Positions 30,495 to 40,583 are shown, counted from the first letter of the stretch. The stretch: DNA of 64,000 bases from Cronobacter malonaticus LMG 23826 (GCF_001277215.2 NZ_CP013940.1:2170001-2234000); one strand, 5' to 3'. Translations and numbers: made by a program. Notes: generated from the letters alone by a model not told the origin.

Positions 30495-31649
30495 CTATCG
30501 GCTTAGCGGAGCAGGAAAAGTCGGCAAACTCCGATTATTTAAGGGGTTGGCGGGAAAGACCGCGCCGAGCACGCTTGCTTCGCGCGCGCCGGTCACTGAC
30601 GGCAGATTTCCCGCCTTGCCGCTGAGGGTACGGTACGCAAGCCAGGCGAAGGCCAGCGCTTCCATATCATCGCCGCGAATGCCCATCTCATCGGTTGAAG
30701 AAACTTCGATGCCCGGCAAAAGCGCGGCCAGACGCGCCACCAGCCGCGGGTTGCGCCCGCCGCCGCCGCAAATCATCAGCCGTTCCGCGCCGCCGCTCAA
30801 CAGGACGTCGCGCGCGATGGTGCTGGCGGTCAGCTCCAGCAGCGTCGCCTGCACATCCTGCGCTGGCAGCCCGGCGAAGGACGAAAGCTGACGCTCTATC
30901 CAGCCGTAGTTGAAATATTCGCGCCCGGTGCTTTTCGGCGCAGGCGTCGAGAAATACGGATCGCTCAGCATTTTTTGCAGCAGCGGCTGTACGACGTTGC
31001 CGCTGGCAGCCCACTCGCCGTCTTTATCAAACGGTTTACCTTTCTGGCGCCAGATCCAGGCGTCCATCAGCATATTGCCAGGACCAGTATCAAAGCCTTT
31101 TACCGGCTGGCCCGGAAACAGCAGCGAGAGATTCGCGATACCGCCAATATTCAGCACCATGCGCCGCTCCGTCGGGTGCGCCAGCAGCGCCTGATGGAAG
31201 GCGGGCACGAGCGGCGCGCCCTGCCCGCCGAGCGCCATATCGCGACGGCGGAAATCACCCACGACGCTGACGCCGGTGCGCGCCACAATCTGATTGTTAT
31301 CGCCTATCTGCATCGTGTGCGGCGCGCTGCCGGTCGGCTCATGCCAGACGGTCTGGCCGTGGCAGCCAATCGCCATGACATCTTCGGGCTTCAGTTTTTG
31401 CTGCTCCATCAGCGCGCTGACCGCATCGGCAAACAGACAGCCGAGCTGATGGTCGAGCCTGCCGAGCTGGGAGAGCGTCAGCGGTTGTCCCTGACAGATA
31501 TCCAGGATCGCCTTTTTAATGGCCGTCGGCATCGGCCAGCTCAGGCTCGCCTGCTGCGCCACCATATGTTCATCAATGGCGGCCAGCACGACGTCCACCC
31601 CGTCGAGGCTGGTGCCGGACATCACTCCAATGTAGCGACCTGATTTCAT
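30495..31649 (-). CDS. anmK: Anhydro-N-acetylmuramic acid kinase AnmK
   Basis: Murein-recycling kinase that hydrolyses and phosphorylates 1,6-anhydroMurNAc to MurNAc 6-phosphate. It has 384 residues against 369 in E. coli; the extra part is a C-terminal tail ([14 protein letters not shown]). Hallmarks: [18 protein letters not shown]-binding start, [30 protein letters not shown] and [14 protein letters not shown] at 31649 follows AAGGATTGCGT; an in-frame TTG two codons earlier is rejected. Confidence 0.95.
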   Translation of the reverse strand: MKSGRYIGVMSGTSLDGVDVVLAAIDEHMVAQQASLSWPMPTAIKKAILDICQGQPLTLSQLGRLDHQLGCLFADAVSALMEQQKLKPEDVMAIGCHGQTVWHEPTGSAPHTMQIGDNNQIVARTGVSVVGDFRRRDMALGGQGAPLVPAFHQALLAHPTERRMVLNIGGIANLSLLFPGQPVKGFDTGPGNMLMDAWIWRQKGKPFDKDGEWAASGNVVQPLLQKMLSDPYFSTPAPKSTGREYFNYGWIERQLSSFAGLPAQDVQATLLELTASTIARDVLLSGGAERLMICGGGGRNPRLVARLAALLPGIEVSSTDEMGIRGDDMEALAFAWLAYRTLSGKAGNLPSVTGAREASVLGAVFPANPLNNRSLPTFPAPLSR

Positions 31650-31767
31650 ACGCAATCCTTAAGCCCTGTTTGAAAACGTGCGAAGCGACCTTCAATCATA
31701 AACATTCACCCTGATTGAGCAACGGAATAATCCCGCCGGGGGCAAAAAGCGCGTTTTTACTGCCGCT

Positions 31768-31783
31768 GTTGATTTACCGTTCA
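31768..31783 (+). promoter_or_regulatory. Possible PhoP box upstream of slyB
   Basis: GTTGA and GTTCA are spaced 11 bp start to start, as in the PhoP direct repeat GTTTA-N6-GTTTA, each with one mismatch. A TATTTT element follows at 31791. slyB belongs to the PhoPQ regulon in E. coli, which is the main reason to list this weak match. Confidence 0.3.
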
Positions 31784-31908
31784 GGCAGAATATTTTAGGA
31801 TTTTTATCATCGGCTCCGTGAAGAATGTGAAATATCGCGGTCTTATGCCATATAATTTGAATATGATGGATGCTCAGGGGAGCATTTGTTGGTGAACAGG
31901 AGATTTAC

Positions 31909-32376
31909 ATGATTTCACGTGTACTGGTTGTTGCACTGGCAGGTTTCACGCTGGCGGGCTGCGTCAACAACGATAGCCTTTCCGGTGACGTTTACACCGC
32001 CTCTGAAGCCAAACAGGTACAGAACGTCACGTACGGTACTGTCGTGAACGTGCGTCCGGTGAAGATCCAGGGCGGGGATGATACCAACGTTATCGGCGCG
32101 CTCGGTGGTGCTGTGCTGGGCGGTTTTCTTGGCAATACTGTCGGCGGCGGCACAGGTCGTTCGCTTGCGACGGCAGCGGGCGCTATTGCTGGTGGCGTTG
32201 CAGGCCAGGGCGTTCAGGGCGCAATGAACAAAACGCAGGGCGTTGAGCTGGAAATCCGTAAGGACGACGGCAACACCATTATGGTGGTACAGAAACAGGG
32301 CAACACTCGTTTCTCTGCTGGTCAGCGCGTGGTGCTGGCGAGCAACGGCAGCCAGGTTACCGTTTCTCCGCGCTAA
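31909..32376 (+). CDS. slyB: Outer membrane lipoprotein SlyB
   Basis: Small lipoprotein of the PhoPQ regulon in the outer membrane, associated with envelope stress protection. It has 155 residues, as in E. coli. The signal peptide ends in the lipobox TLAGC; a glycine-zipper region (GALGGAVLGGFLGNTVGGG, about residues 62-80) and a conserved C-terminal domain (VELEIRKDDGNTIMVVQKQG) follow. ATG at 31909 follows AGGAGATTTAC; an upstream extension to 31870 lacks support. Divergent spacing from anmK holds its promoters; it converges with slyA. Confidence 0.95.
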   Translation: MISRVLVVALAGFTLAGCVNNDSLSGDVYTASEAKQVQNVTYGTVVNVRPVKIQGGDDTNVIGALGGAVLGGFLGNTVGGGTGRSLATAAGAIAGGVAGQGVQGAMNKTQGVELEIRKDDGNTIMVVQKQGNTRFSAGQRVVLASNGSQVTVSPR

Positions 32377-32400
32377 GGCGCGCGGTTTAACTGGTTAACC

Positions 32401-32437
32401 AAAAAAAACGGAGGAGCATCAGGCTCCTCCGTTTTTT
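32401..32437 (+). terminator. Bidirectional terminator between slyB and slyA
   Basis: ACGGAGGAGC/GCTCCTCCGT stem with A-run before and T-run after, able to serve both convergent genes. Confidence 0.9.
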
Positions 32438-32493
32438 ATGCGCGCTATTTTGGTTGCGATGTTGTTGCTTCACACGGTCGTCATACAGACCTT

Positions 32494-32928
32494 TTACTCT
32501 TTCGCAGACAACGCCTGAATGTTCTTCTCAAGACGCGCCACGATATGCAGCATCTGGTCGTGCTCTTCCTGCGAGATACCCGAGAGAATTTCACCGCGCG
32601 TTTTCAGAATCACTTCTTCGAGTTGCGTAATGATCGGCGCCGCTTTTTCCGTCAGCTTGATGCGCTTGGCGCGCCGGTCGCTGGCGCAGGTATGGCGGGC
32701 GATAAGCCCCTTCTCTTCGAGCTGGTCGAGCGTGCGCACCAGTGACGGCTGCTCGATACCGATGGCCTTGGCCAGTTGAATTTGCGACTGATCGGGCGGC
32801 AGCGAGTGGATATGATGAAGTGTCACCCAGTGGGTCTGCGTTAATTCCAGAGGCTTCAGGCGATGGTCAATCAGAGCACGCCAGATGCGCACCAGTCTTG
32901 TCAGGTCAGAGCCTAATGGCGATTCCAA
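32494..32928 (-). CDS. slyA: MarR-family transcriptional regulator SlyA
   Basis: Winged-helix dimeric regulator that counteracts H-NS and controls envelope and virulence genes. The core shows [21 protein letters not shown], the recognition helix [22 protein letters not shown] and the wing [19 protein letters not shown] directly touches an ATG (32934), so the in-frame TTG at 32928, correctly spaced and matching the start used for E. coli/Salmonella SlyA (MESPLGSD), is chosen: 144 residues. A perfect SlyA palindrome lies just upstream (32945-32956), consistent with autoregulation. Divergent from ydhIJK. Confidence 0.94.
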   Translation of the reverse strand: MESPLGSDLTRLVRIWRALIDHRLKPLELTQTHWVTLHHIHSLPPDQSQIQLAKAIGIEQPSLVRTLDQLEEKGLIARHTCASDRRAKRIKLTEKAAPIITQLEEVILKTRGEILSGISQEEHDQMLHIVARLEKNIQALSAKE

Positions 32929-32944
32929 TTTCATCTCCTTATAA

Positions 32945-32956
32945 TTAGCTTGCTAA
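32945..32956 (-). promoter_or_regulatory. SlyA binding palindrome in slyA promoter
   Basis: TTAGCTTGCTAA, whose complement TTAGCAAGCTAA is the published SlyA consensus without mismatch. It lies between the divergent slyA and ydhI genes. Confidence 0.85.
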
Positions 32957-33108
32957 GTTATTATGCTGATTTTAGACTAGTGTGCAGCATTTAGGTAGCT
33001 AAAACAAATGGCCACACTGGCGATGAATACCGCGACGTCTATAATTTTAGACCACAACGGCGTATCTGAAACGGGTGCCATCTCTCCGATTTTCAAGGAT
33101 TATCTTTC

Positions 33109-33345
33109 GTGATATCGCGCTTCTTCACATCAGGGTTTGCGCTTTCGGATCTTGTCGCCGGCGCGTCGGTCTATTTCCCTCCGCTTTTTAAGGCCGTTAT
33201 TCTCGGTTTTTTTATCTGGTTGATGGTGCACCGTCTGCTGCGTGACTGGATTTACGCGGGCGACATCTGGCACCCGACCCTGATGGATCTCTCGCTGTTT
33301 GTCTTATCAGTCAGCCTCGGGCTGCTGATCCTGATTGTGTGGTAA
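33109..33345 (+). CDS. ydhI: DUF1656 membrane protein YdhI
   Basis: Small inner-membrane protein, 78 residues with two hydrophobic segments, typical partner of HlyD/FUSC efflux pairs (AaeX-like). Conserved parts: [12 protein letters not shown] and [23 protein letters not shown] start at 33109, preceded by AAGGATTATCTTTC. First gene of ydhIJK. Precise role in the pump is unknown. Confidence 0.92.
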   Translation: MISRFFTSGFALSDLVAGASVYFPPLFKAVILGFFIWLMVHRLLRDWIYAGDIWHPTLMDLSLFVLSVSLGLLILIVW

Positions 33346-33349
33346 GCTC

Positions 33350-34207
33350 ATGCGCCTGAAAACTCTCAAATATTTTTCCACGCTTTTCGTGGTGGCCGCC
33401 GCCCTGCTGGCGGGCTGGCTGGTCTGGAATTACTACATGCAGTCGCCCTGGACGCGTGATGGCAAGGTGCGGGCCGAACAGGTCAATATTACGCCGCAGG
33501 TCTCCGGCACCATTACCCGCCTGCTGGTGCGCGATAACCAGAAAGTGAAAGCGGGCGAACTGCTGTTTGCTATTGATGATACGCCCTACCGCATCGCGGT
33601 GCTGAACGCCGAAGCACAACTCGCCCGCGCGCAGACCGATCTCGCCAAAGCCAACAACGAGGCGAACCGCCGCCGCCATCTGCCGCATAACTATATTTCC
33701 GCCGAAGATCTCGACACCGCGAATATCAGCGTTAAGGCTGCCCAGGCTGCGCTAAAAATGGCAGAGGCTTCGCTTGAGCAGGCGCGCTGGCAACTTGAGC
33801 AGACGCATGTGGTAGCTCCTGTCGACGGCTGGGTGACCAATCTCTCGAGCCGCGTGGGGAATTACGCAAGCCAGGGCCAGCCTGTGTTTGCACTGGTGGA
33901 CAGCCACTCGTTCTACGTGGTGGGGTATTTTGAAGAGACCAAACTGCGTCACATCCGCGAAGGTGCTCCCGCCAGAATCCTGCTTTACAGCACCCATACG
34001 CCGTTGCATGGCAAGGTGGAGAGCATCGGACGCGCTATTTACGATCAGAGCGTCGAGAGCGACAGCAGCCTGGTCGCGGATATCAAGCCTAACGTGCCGT
34101 GGGTACGGCTCGCGCAGCGCGTGCCGGTGCGTATCGCACTCGACAACTTGCCCGATGGCATCACGCTGGTGTCCGGCACTACCTGCACCGTCTCGCTCAC
34201 CGACTAA
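33350..34207 (+). CDS. ydhJ: HlyD-family periplasmic adaptor YdhJ
   Basis: Membrane fusion protein of an efflux system, 285 residues. An N-terminal membrane anchor (STLFVVAAALLAGWLVWNYY) is followed by SPWTRDGKVRAEQV and ITPQVSGTI (lipoyl/barrel-sandwich half), a short helical hairpin, THVVAPVDGWVTNL (second lipoyl half) and a beta-barrel domain. AaeA-like. ATG at 33350 begins 4 bases after the ydhI stop. It should connect YdhK to an outer-membrane channel, which is not encoded here. Confidence 0.93.
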   Translation: MRLKTLKYFSTLFVVAAALLAGWLVWNYYMQSPWTRDGKVRAEQVNITPQVSGTITRLLVRDNQKVKAGELLFAIDDTPYRIAVLNAEAQLARAQTDLAKANNEANRRRHLPHNYISAEDLDTANISVKAAQAALKMAEASLEQARWQLEQTHVVAPVDGWVTNLSSRVGNYASQGQPVFALVDSHSFYVVGYFEETKLRHIREGAPARILLYSTHTPLHGKVESIGRAIYDQSVESDSSLVADIKPNVPWVRLAQRVPVRIALDNLPDGITLVSGTTCTVSLTD

Positions 34208-34216
34208 GCGCCGCTC

Positions 34217-36250
34217 ATGAATCTCGAATGGCTCACCTGGCAGCGCTCCCCGTGGGGCAAAGCGACGCCCGCGCAGTGGCGCTATGCGCTGCGCAACGGC
34301 ATCGCGATGTCACTCGCGCTGACCATCGCCTACGTGCTGGAACTCGACGAGCCCTACTGGGCGATGACCTCCGCCGCCGTGGTGAGTTTCCCGACGGTGG
34401 GCGGCGTTATAAGCAAAAGCCTGGGACGCATCGCTGGCAGCCTGATTGGAGCCAGCGCCGCCCTGATTATCGCCGGGCATACGCTTAACGATCCGTGGTT
34501 ATTCACCTGGGCAATGGCGCTGTGGCTGGCATTTTGTACCTGGGTTTCGGGCTATTTTCACAACAACGCCGCCTATGCCTTTCAGCTTGCGGGTTACACC
34601 GCCGCCATCATCGCTTTTCCGCTGGTCAATACCATTGAAACCTCAGAGCTGTGGGATATCGCCCAGTCGCGCGTCTGCGAGGTCATTGTCGGTATTTTGT
34701 GCGGTGGCCTGATGATGATGGTGATGCCAGGCCCGCCCGACAGCGTGACGTTTCTCGGCGCGCTGCGCAAAATGCAGGCGCGGCTGCTGGAGCATGCCAG
34801 CCTGCTGTGGAAGCCGCAAACCACGGACGCCATCCGTACCGCCCATGAGGGCGTCATTACCCAGGTGCTTACGCTAAACGTGCTGCGCATTCAGGCGTTC
34901 TGGAGCCATTATCGTATCCGCCAGCAGAACCAGTTGCTGAATTATTTGCTGCACCAGCAGCTGCGCCTGACCAGCTATATCTCCGGCCTGCGCCGCCTGC
35001 TGATGAACTGGCCACAGCCGCCGCAAAGCCTGTGGGCCGGGCTTGAGGCGTTGCTGGAAGAGCTGGGGCATCCGAAGCCCTGCACGCTGCGGGTGGCGCG
35101 TCTTCTGGCCGCGCTCGCCCCTGATGAAAACAGTGATTTTCGCCATCAGGCGTTCTGGCTGCGGCTGCGCGATTTCTGCCGCGTCTGGATGAACTGTCAG
35201 CGCTGGATAGCCCGTCTCGACACGCCTATCCCCGACGATACGCTAAGCGTGCCCGCCGCCCCACCGCTGGCGCGCCATACCGATAACGCCGAGGCGCTGT
35301 GGAGCGCGCTGCGTACCTTTTGCGTCATCACGCTGATTGGTGCCTGGGCGATTAACACCCGATGGGAGTCAGGCAGCGGCGCGCTGACCCTGGCGGCGAT
35401 AAGCTGCGTGCTCTATTCCGCGTCGCCCTCGCCCCATAATTCGCTTAATCTTCTCCTGCGCACGCTGTTACTCCTGACGCTGTTTAGCTTTGTGGTGAAA
35501 TTCGGGTTGATGGTGCAGGTCACCGATCTCTGGCAGTTTCTGCTGTTTCTTTTTCCGCTGCTGACCACCATGCAACTGCTGAAGCTTCAGCAGCCGCGGT
35601 TTGCCGGGCTGTGGGGCCAGTTGATTGTGTTTATGGGATCGTTTATCGCGGTGACGAACCCGCCGGTTTACGATCTGGCGGATTTTTTAAATGACAATCT
35701 GGCGAAGATTTGCGGCGTGGCGTGCTGCTGGGTAGCGTTCGCCGTACTGCGACCCGGATCTGACAGGCGTAAAGGGCTGCGCCATATCCGCGCCCTGCGT
35801 CGCGGGTTTATCGATCAGCTAAGCCGTGTTCCCCAGCGCGGCGAGGCGGCGTTTGAGTCGCTGGTTTATCATCACATCAGTCAGCTTAGCAACAGTAAAG
35901 ATGAGGCCACCCGCCGCTGGCTGCTGCGCTGGGGCGTGGTGCTGCTTAACTGCTCGCACGTGGTCTGGCAACTGCGCGAATGGGAAACCCGCGCCGACCC
36001 GCTCTCCCAGGTGCGCGATATCTGTATTGAAACGCTACGGGATGTGATGAGCGTTAAAGGGGTGCGTCAACGGCCGCTGGCGGCGGCGCTCGGCGAGCTT
36101 GAACGTATCAGCTTTACGCTTGCGCGCCATCATCAGCCCGACGCGCGGCGGCTGGCGGGAATTATCTGGCGTCTGTGGTGTTCGCTGTCACAGTTGGAAC
36201 AGGCGTCGCCCTCACCGCAGGAGGACAACGCCCGGGGTGCGGTTAAATAA
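34217..36250 (+). CDS. ydhK: FUSC-family inner-membrane transporter YdhK
   Basis: Predicted efflux permease of the aromatic-acid exporter/FUSC family, 677 residues (E. coli 670). Two sets of membrane helices (about residues 25-170 and 365-510), each followed by a soluble region; the first set opens with [20 protein letters not shown] and [20 protein letters not shown]. Likely works with YdhI and YdhJ; the substrate is unknown. Its last 8 bases overlap the convergent sodC stop region. Confidence 0.92.
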   Translation: MNLEWLTWQRSPWGKATPAQWRYALRNGIAMSLALTIAYVLELDEPYWAMTSAAVVSFPTVGGVISKSLGRIAGSLIGASAALIIAGHTLNDPWLFTWAMALWLAFCTWVSGYFHNNAAYAFQLAGYTAAIIAFPLVNTIETSELWDIAQSRVCEVIVGILCGGLMMMVMPGPPDSVTFLGALRKMQARLLEHASLLWKPQTTDAIRTAHEGVITQVLTLNVLRIQAFWSHYRIRQQNQLLNYLLHQQLRLTSYISGLRRLLMNWPQPPQSLWAGLEALLEELGHPKPCTLRVARLLAALAPDENSDFRHQAFWLRLRDFCRVWMNCQRWIARLDTPIPDDTLSVPAAPPLARHTDNAEALWSALRTFCVITLIGAWAINTRWESGSGALTLAAISCVLYSASPSPHNSLNLLLRTLLLLTLFSFVVKFGLMVQVTDLWQFLLFLFPLLTTMQLLKLQQPRFAGLWGQLIVFMGSFIAVTNPPVYDLADFLNDNLAKICGVACCWVAFAVLRPGSDRRKGLRHIRALRRGFIDQLSRVPQRGEAAFESLVYHHISQLSNSKDEATRRWLLRWGVVLLNCSHVVWQLREWETRADPLSQVRDICIETLRDVMSVKGVRQRPLAAALGELERISFTLARHHQPDARRLAGIIWRLWCSLSQLEQASPSPQEDNARGAVK

Positions 36251-36761
36251 CGCCGCAGGCGTAACGGGCACCACCGCCACCCAGCGGTTTCGGATGATCG
36301 GACAGGTTATCGCCGCCGACGTGTACCATCAGCGCTTTACCCTTCACTTCGTCCAGTGTTTTGATACGCGGCGCGGTGACCGGGTCGGTGGCTTTGCCAT
36401 CGTTATTAACGGCAAGGACCGGCAGATCGCCTAAATGTCCGTCGCCTTCCGGCCCGGCGTGTTTACCGGTATTTTGCGGGTCGAAATGACCGCCAGCCGC
36501 TTCTGCCGCGACCATTTTGCCGTCTTTCATGGCGGGTTCGCAGCTGCCTTTGGCATGAATGTGGAAGCCGTGATCGCCTGGCGGCAGGCCCTTGAGATCG
36601 GGCGCAAACTCCAGGCCTTTCTCGGTTTCGGTGATTTTAACCATGCCGACTGACTCACCGACGCCTTTGTCAGTGGCCAGACGCAGTTCCACTTCTTCGC
36701 TGGCGGCCTGTGCGGCGCCGCATGCCAGCAGCACCATCGCCGCCAGTGTCAATCGCTTCAT
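36243..36761 (-). CDS. sodC: Periplasmic Cu/Zn superoxide dismutase SodC
   Basis: Periplasmic enzyme dismuting superoxide from respiration or host phagocytes. It has 172 residues (E. coli 173). Signal peptide [19 protein letters not shown]; metal ligands lie in [15 protein letters not shown] (copper and zinc histidines), [23 protein letters not shown] and [20 protein letters not shown]; two cysteines (GSCEP and RYACGVI) form the family disulfide. Convergent with ydhK, overlapping it by 8 bp. Confidence 0.95.
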   Translation of the reverse strand: MKRLTLAAMVLLACGAAQAASEEVELRLATDKGVGESVGMVKITETEKGLEFAPDLKGLPPGDHGFHIHAKGSCEPAMKDGKMVAAEAAGGHFDPQNTGKHAGPEGDGHLGDLPVLAVNNDGKATDPVTAPRIKTLDEVKGKALMVHVGGDNLSDHPKPLGGGGARYACGVI

Positions 36762-36840
36762 ATTCCCTCCAGTTTCAGGTGATTCCCGTTAAGTCTATAA
36801 CAAGGTGTACGGTTTCACCGGAAAGGAGGGAATTAAGCGG

Positions 36841-37737
36841 TCACGGAACGTCGTAACCCAGTGCGGCCTTGCGAATACGGAACCACTGCTGGCGCGACAT
36901 TTCCAGCGACAGCGCGCCCACCGCGCTTTGCACGCGCTCGATTTTCCCGGAGCCGATGATCGGCAGCGGGCGCGACGGCAGACGCATCACCCAGGCATAG
37001 ACCACCTGTTCGATAGTCTGTGCGCCCGTCTCTTCTGCGACCTGTTGCAGCTCCGCGCGCAGCGGCCCAAAGCTTTCATCACTGAACAGCCGCCCGCCGC
37101 CCAGACATGACCAGGCCATCGGGCGAATGCGCAGTTGCTGAAGCAGATCCAGTGTCCCATCCAGCAGCAGCGGCTGGTGCACCGGCGAAATCTCAACCTG
37201 ATTGGTGGCAAGCGTAAACGGCAGGCGCGACTGCAACAGCGAGAACTGCGCTGGGGTGAAGTTAGAAACGCCAAAGTGGCGCACTTTGCCGCTTTTATGG
37301 AGATCCAGAAACGCCTCGGCGATTTCGTCGGCATCCATCAGCGGATCGGGGCGATGAATAAGCAACAGATCCAGCACGTCAGTATGCAGATGGCGCAGCG
37401 AGTTTTCGGCGCTCTGCACAATGTGTCCGCGATCGGTAATGTAATGACCAATCACGTTTTCCGGCTTCGCGGTCGTGGCGATACCGCATTTGGTGACGAT
37501 TTCCATTTTGTCGCGCAGGTGCGGTGCCAGACGCAGCGCCTCGCCAAAGGCCGCTTCGCACTGATAGTTACCATAAATATCCGCGTGATCGACGGTGGTG
37601 ATGCCAAGCTCCAGATGCTGCTCGATAAACCCGACCAACTCGCGGGCGGAGTAATTCCACTCCATCAAACGCCAGTAGCCCATCACCAGACGCGAAAACG
37701 TCGGCCCCTGGGGCGCCATAAGAATACGCTCAACCAT
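36841..37737 (-). CDS. ydhF: Aldo/keto reductase YdhF
   Basis: NADPH-dependent aldo/keto reductase-family protein of unknown substrate, 298 residues as in E. coli. TIM-barrel motifs: VDHADIYGNYQCEAAFG (catalytic Asp/Tyr), IVTKCGI (catalytic Lys), LLLIHRPDPLMD (His) and LPIIGSGKIERV near the coenzyme site. ATG at 37737. It lies between sodC and ydhL in the same direction as both. Confidence 0.93.
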   Translation of the reverse strand: MVERILMAPQGPTFSRLVMGYWRLMEWNYSARELVGFIEQHLELGITTVDHADIYGNYQCEAAFGEALRLAPHLRDKMEIVTKCGIATTAKPENVIGHYITDRGHIVQSAENSLRHLHTDVLDLLLIHRPDPLMDADEIAEAFLDLHKSGKVRHFGVSNFTPAQFSLLQSRLPFTLATNQVEISPVHQPLLLDGTLDLLQQLRIRPMAWSCLGGGRLFSDESFGPLRAELQQVAEETGAQTIEQVVYAWVMRLPSRPLPIIGSGKIERVQSAVGALSLEMSRQQWFRIRKAALGYDVP

Positions 37738-37790
37738 AAATACTTACCTCAGAAAGGAAAACTGTCGGGGATTATACGCGAGCGACGCGG

Positions 37791-38030
37791 TTAGAACAGT
37801 GAAGGCTGCTGTGGTTCTTCGTCAGGTTCGGCGCGTCCGGCGCGCAATTTACGGAGCATACGCTGACGGCAGAGGCGCAACACCTCCTGCTTTTGCGAGT
37901 CGTTCATTTTCTGCCAGTTGAAGCGCTCGTCGCGGCTGCGCATGCAGCCACGGCAGTAGCCGCGTTCATCCGACTGGCAGATCCCGCGACACGGGCTGGG
38001 AACGGGGAAAAACTCAAGCTGCTCGGCCAC
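37791..38030 (-). CDS. ydhL: DUF1289 cysteine-rich protein YdhL
   Basis: Small soluble protein of unknown function, 79 residues. Four cysteines in the pattern SPCRGICQSDERGYCRGCMRS suggest a metal site. The following NWQKMNDSQKQEVLRLC helix is a DUF1289 feature. ATG at 38030 follows GAGGAGCCGTTGTGG. Confidence 0.9.
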   Translation of the reverse strand: MAEQLEFFPVPSPCRGICQSDERGYCRGCMRSRDERFNWQKMNDSQKQEVLRLCRQRMLRKLRAGRAEPDEEPQQPSLF

Positions 38031-38175
38031 AACGGCTCCTCGTTAACATGATAGTTACAATTGAAGCCTGAACTGCGCGGGGATGCAAGTCCACCTGTTA
38101 CCACGCCGATTTATTATCCTCATTCCTGTATTGTTGACCTGCCGTTTACTCTCCGGCTCCCAATCTTAAAAAGGG

Positions 38176-38192
38176 ATTAAGGTTTAACTAAT
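38176..38192 (+). promoter_or_regulatory. Candidate PmrA box upstream of eptA-like gene
   Basis: ATTAAG-N5-ACTAAT resembles the PmrA (BasR) tandem half-sites CTTAAG/CTTAAT with matching 11-bp phasing (5/6 and 4/6 matches). A TACACT element lies at 38203-38208, followed by the start codon at 38235. Assignment is by motif and gene context only. Confidence 0.5.
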
Positions 38193-38234
38193 CTTTACGT
38201 CTTACACTGATGTCATCATTAATGGAGCTTACTG

Positions 38235-39863
38235 ATGGCAAAGATTAAAAAATGGCGCTGGAGCGATTTACGTTTTAACCTTTTTAGCGCCCTGCTTTTC
38301 ACCCTGATAAATGCACTGTTTATCGCCCGTTGCTGGACGATTATCGCTCCGCATCATTTTCACGATATCCTGTTTGCCGCGAGCGTACCGCTGGTGCTGT
38401 TCTGCGCCTGGCTGGTGATTTTCAGCATCGTCAATTTGCCGTGGCTGCGAAAACCCGTTCTGGTGATATTACTGCTCGGCTCGGCGGCCAGTAGCTACTT
38501 TATGTACACCTATGGTGCGGTGATTGACCAGAACATGATGGTCAATATCTTTGAAACCAACACCCAGGAGGCCGGAGCGCTGATTACGCCCCAGTTGATC
38601 GGCTGGTTGCTTATCGCGGGTGTGGTGCCTGCATTACTGTTTAGCCGTATTGAAGTGATTTCAGGCAGTCTGCTGTGGACTGCGCTGCGCCGTCTGGTCA
38701 GCATTCTCGCGAGCCTGCTGATTATCATTCTGGTGGCCTCGCTCTTTTATAAAGACTACGCCTCGCTGTTTCGCAACAATAAAAACATCGCCAAAATGGT
38801 GACGCCGCCCAACTACATCAGCGGCATCGTAAAATATACCCATTCACGGTATTTTGCAGGCGATCAGACGCTGGTGCGCATCGGCGAAGACGCCAAAAAA
38901 GGCCCTGTTATCCGCCAGCAGGCGAAGAAAACCGTGCTGGTGGTGGTGATTGGCGAAGCCTCACGCGAACAGAACTATTCGCTCGGCGGTTATGAGCGCG
39001 AGACCAATCCGCAGCTTAAAAAACAGGGCGTGGTGTTCTATCCGCACGCCACCTCCTGCGGGACGGAAACGGCGGTATCCGTCCCCTGCATGTTCTCCGG
39101 GATGCCGCGCGCGCATTACGACGCAGAGCTTGCGCATCATCAGGAGGGGCTGATGGACGTGCTGGCGCATGCGGGCGTCAATGTGCTGTGGCGTGATAAC
39201 GACGGCGGCTGTAAAGGTGCCTGCAACCGAATTCCACATACAGACATGACTGAATGGAAGCTTAACGCTCTGTGTAAAGAAGGCTCCTGCCTCGATGACG
39301 CGCTGCTGTGGCGTTTCGATAACGTGCTGGACGGCGTGAAACAGGACTCAGTGATTGTACTGCATCTGATGGGCAGCCACGGCCCGGCCTATTACCGCCG
39401 CTACCCGGATAATTTCCGCCGCTTCACGCCAACCTGCGATACCAACGAAATCCAGAATTGCGACCGCCAGGCGCTCATTAACACCTATGACAACACCATT
39501 CTCTATACCGACGATGTGCTGAGCCGCACTATTGACGCGCTGCGTAAGCGTCAGGATACGATGAACACGGCGCTGGTCTATCTCTCCGACCACGGCGAAT
39601 CGCTTGGTGAAAATGGCATATATCTGCACGGCGCGCCCTATATGCTGGCACCAGAGCAACAGACGCATATCCCGATGCTGTTCTGGCTCTCCGGTGATTA
39701 CGCGCGTCAGTACGGCGTCGATACAGCCTGTCTCGGCAAACGCGCGGCGACGGATCAGGTCTCTCAGGATAACCTTTTCTCGACGGTGCTTGGCATCATG
39801 AATATCCAGACTTCGCTTTATCAGCCGCAGGAGGATATGCTTAGCGCCTGCCGGAAAAGTTAA
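38235..39863 (+). CDS. EptA-type lipid A phosphoethanolamine transferase
   Basis: Inner-membrane enzyme with a periplasmic catalytic domain that adds phosphoethanolamine from phosphatidylethanolamine to lipid A, reducing binding of polymyxin-like cationic peptides. It has 542 residues (E. coli EptA 547). Five N-terminal membrane segments (to about residue 172), then the sulfatase-like domain: zinc ligand Glu241 in VVIGEASREQN, nucleophile Thr279 in SCGTETAVSVPCMFS, and zinc ligands in YLSDHGESLGENG. Cysteine pairs typical of the family are present (GGCKGACN, CKEGSCLDD). Not at this location in K-12; whether it is the species' main eptA or an extra copy cannot be told here. Confidence 0.92.
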   Translation: MAKIKKWRWSDLRFNLFSALLFTLINALFIARCWTIIAPHHFHDILFAASVPLVLFCAWLVIFSIVNLPWLRKPVLVILLLGSAASSYFMYTYGAVIDQNMMVNIFETNTQEAGALITPQLIGWLLIAGVVPALLFSRIEVISGSLLWTALRRLVSILASLLIIILVASLFYKDYASLFRNNKNIAKMVTPPNYISGIVKYTHSRYFAGDQTLVRIGEDAKKGPVIRQQAKKTVLVVVIGEASREQNYSLGGYERETNPQLKKQGVVFYPHATSCGTETAVSVPCMFSGMPRAHYDAELAHHQEGLMDVLAHAGVNVLWRDNDGGCKGACNRIPHTDMTEWKLNALCKEGSCLDDALLWRFDNVLDGVKQDSVIVLHLMGSHGPAYYRRYPDNFRRFTPTCDTNEIQNCDRQALINTYDNTILYTDDVLSRTIDALRKRQDTMNTALVYLSDHGESLGENGIYLHGAPYMLAPEQQTHIPMLFWLSGDYARQYGVDTACLGKRAATDQVSQDNLFSTVLGIMNIQTSLYQPQEDMLSACRKS

Positions 39864-39897
39864 CGTTTCTGGCGGTTTTCATTAAGGCGACTTGCAT

Positions 39898-39913
39898 TAG
39901 ACCGACCGGTCTA
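39898..39913. promoter_or_regulatory. NemR operator upstream of nemR
   Basis: TAGACCGACCGGTCTA is a near-perfect palindrome matching the E. coli NemR box and lies 14 bp before the nemR start codon, positioned for autorepression. Confidence 0.88.
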
Positions 39914-39927
39914 TTAGATTGGATTGT

Positions 39928-40509
39928 ATGAACCGAACACCTGAACACGACACGCGCGAACATCTCCTTGCCACTGGCGAGCAGCTCTGCCTGCAACGCG
40001 GTTTTACCGGCATGGGATTAAGCGAGCTGTTAAAAACCGCGGGCGTACCGAAAGGCTCCTTCTACCACTACTTCCGCTCTAAAGAGGCGTTTGGCGTGGC
40101 GATGCTGGAGCGCCATTACGCCCGGTATCAGGCATGCCTTGAGCAGCACTTCGACCCGGCAGGGCCCGCGCGCGAGCAGCTGATCGCCTGGTTTGAACAG
40201 ACGCTTCATCATTACTGCCAGACGGGCAAGATGATGGGCTGCCTGACCGTGAAGCTCTCGGCTGAAGTGTGCGATCTGTCGGAAGATATGCGCGGTGCGC
40301 TTGATAAAGGCGCGGCGCAGGTCATCGCCCTGCTGGCAGAGGCGCTTGAGCGCGGCCGTGAAGCGCAGGCGTTAACCTTTACCGGCAACGCGCAGCAGCG
40401 GGCGCAGGTGTTGTACGTGCTCTGGCTTGGCGCAAGCCTGCAGGCCAAAGTGTCGCGCAGCGGCGCGCCGCTCGAAAACGCGCTGGCGCACGTTAAAGAA
40501 ATCCTTTGA
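39928..40509 (+). CDS. nemR: TetR-family electrophile sensor NemR
   Basis: Repressor of nemRA and gloA, released by reactive chlorine species, quinones and methylglyoxal through cysteine modification. It has 193 residues (E. coli 199). N-terminal [27 protein letters not shown]. Cysteines equivalent to E. coli Cys21, Cys98, Cys106 (the key sensor) and Cys116 are at 21, 97, 105 and 115; those near E. coli 149/153 are absent, as LTFTG replaces a C..C segment. ATG at 39928 is preferred to an upstream TTG. Start of the nemR-nemA-gloA unit. Confidence 0.94.
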   Translation: MNRTPEHDTREHLLATGEQLCLQRGFTGMGLSELLKTAGVPKGSFYHYFRSKEAFGVAMLERHYARYQACLEQHFDPAGPAREQLIAWFEQTLHHYCQTGKMMGCLTVKLSAEVCDLSEDMRGALDKGAAQVIALLAEALERGREAQALTFTGNAQQRAQVLYVLWLGASLQAKVSRSGAPLENALAHVKEIL

Positions 40510-40512
40510 AGA

Positions 40513-40541
40513 GAGCGCCTGCCGCAAGGCAGCGCTTTTTT
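40513..40541 (+). terminator. Terminator-like hairpin between nemR and nemA
   Basis: AGCG-C-CTGCC pairs with GGCAG-CGCT around GCAA, followed by TTTTTTATTT. It would end or attenuate the nemR transcript before nemA. Confidence 0.75.
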
Positions 40542-40554
40542 ATTTCGCTCATTA

Positions 40555-40570
40555 CAAGACGACCGGTCTA
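40555..40570. promoter_or_regulatory. Second, half-conserved NemR box before nemA
   Basis: The right part, CGACCGGTCTA, is identical to the upstream NemR operator; the left part (ACAAGA) is degenerate. It lies 14 bp before the nemA start, the same spacing as the nemR box. Confidence 0.55.
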
Positions 40571-40583
40571 CTCAGGAGTGACT

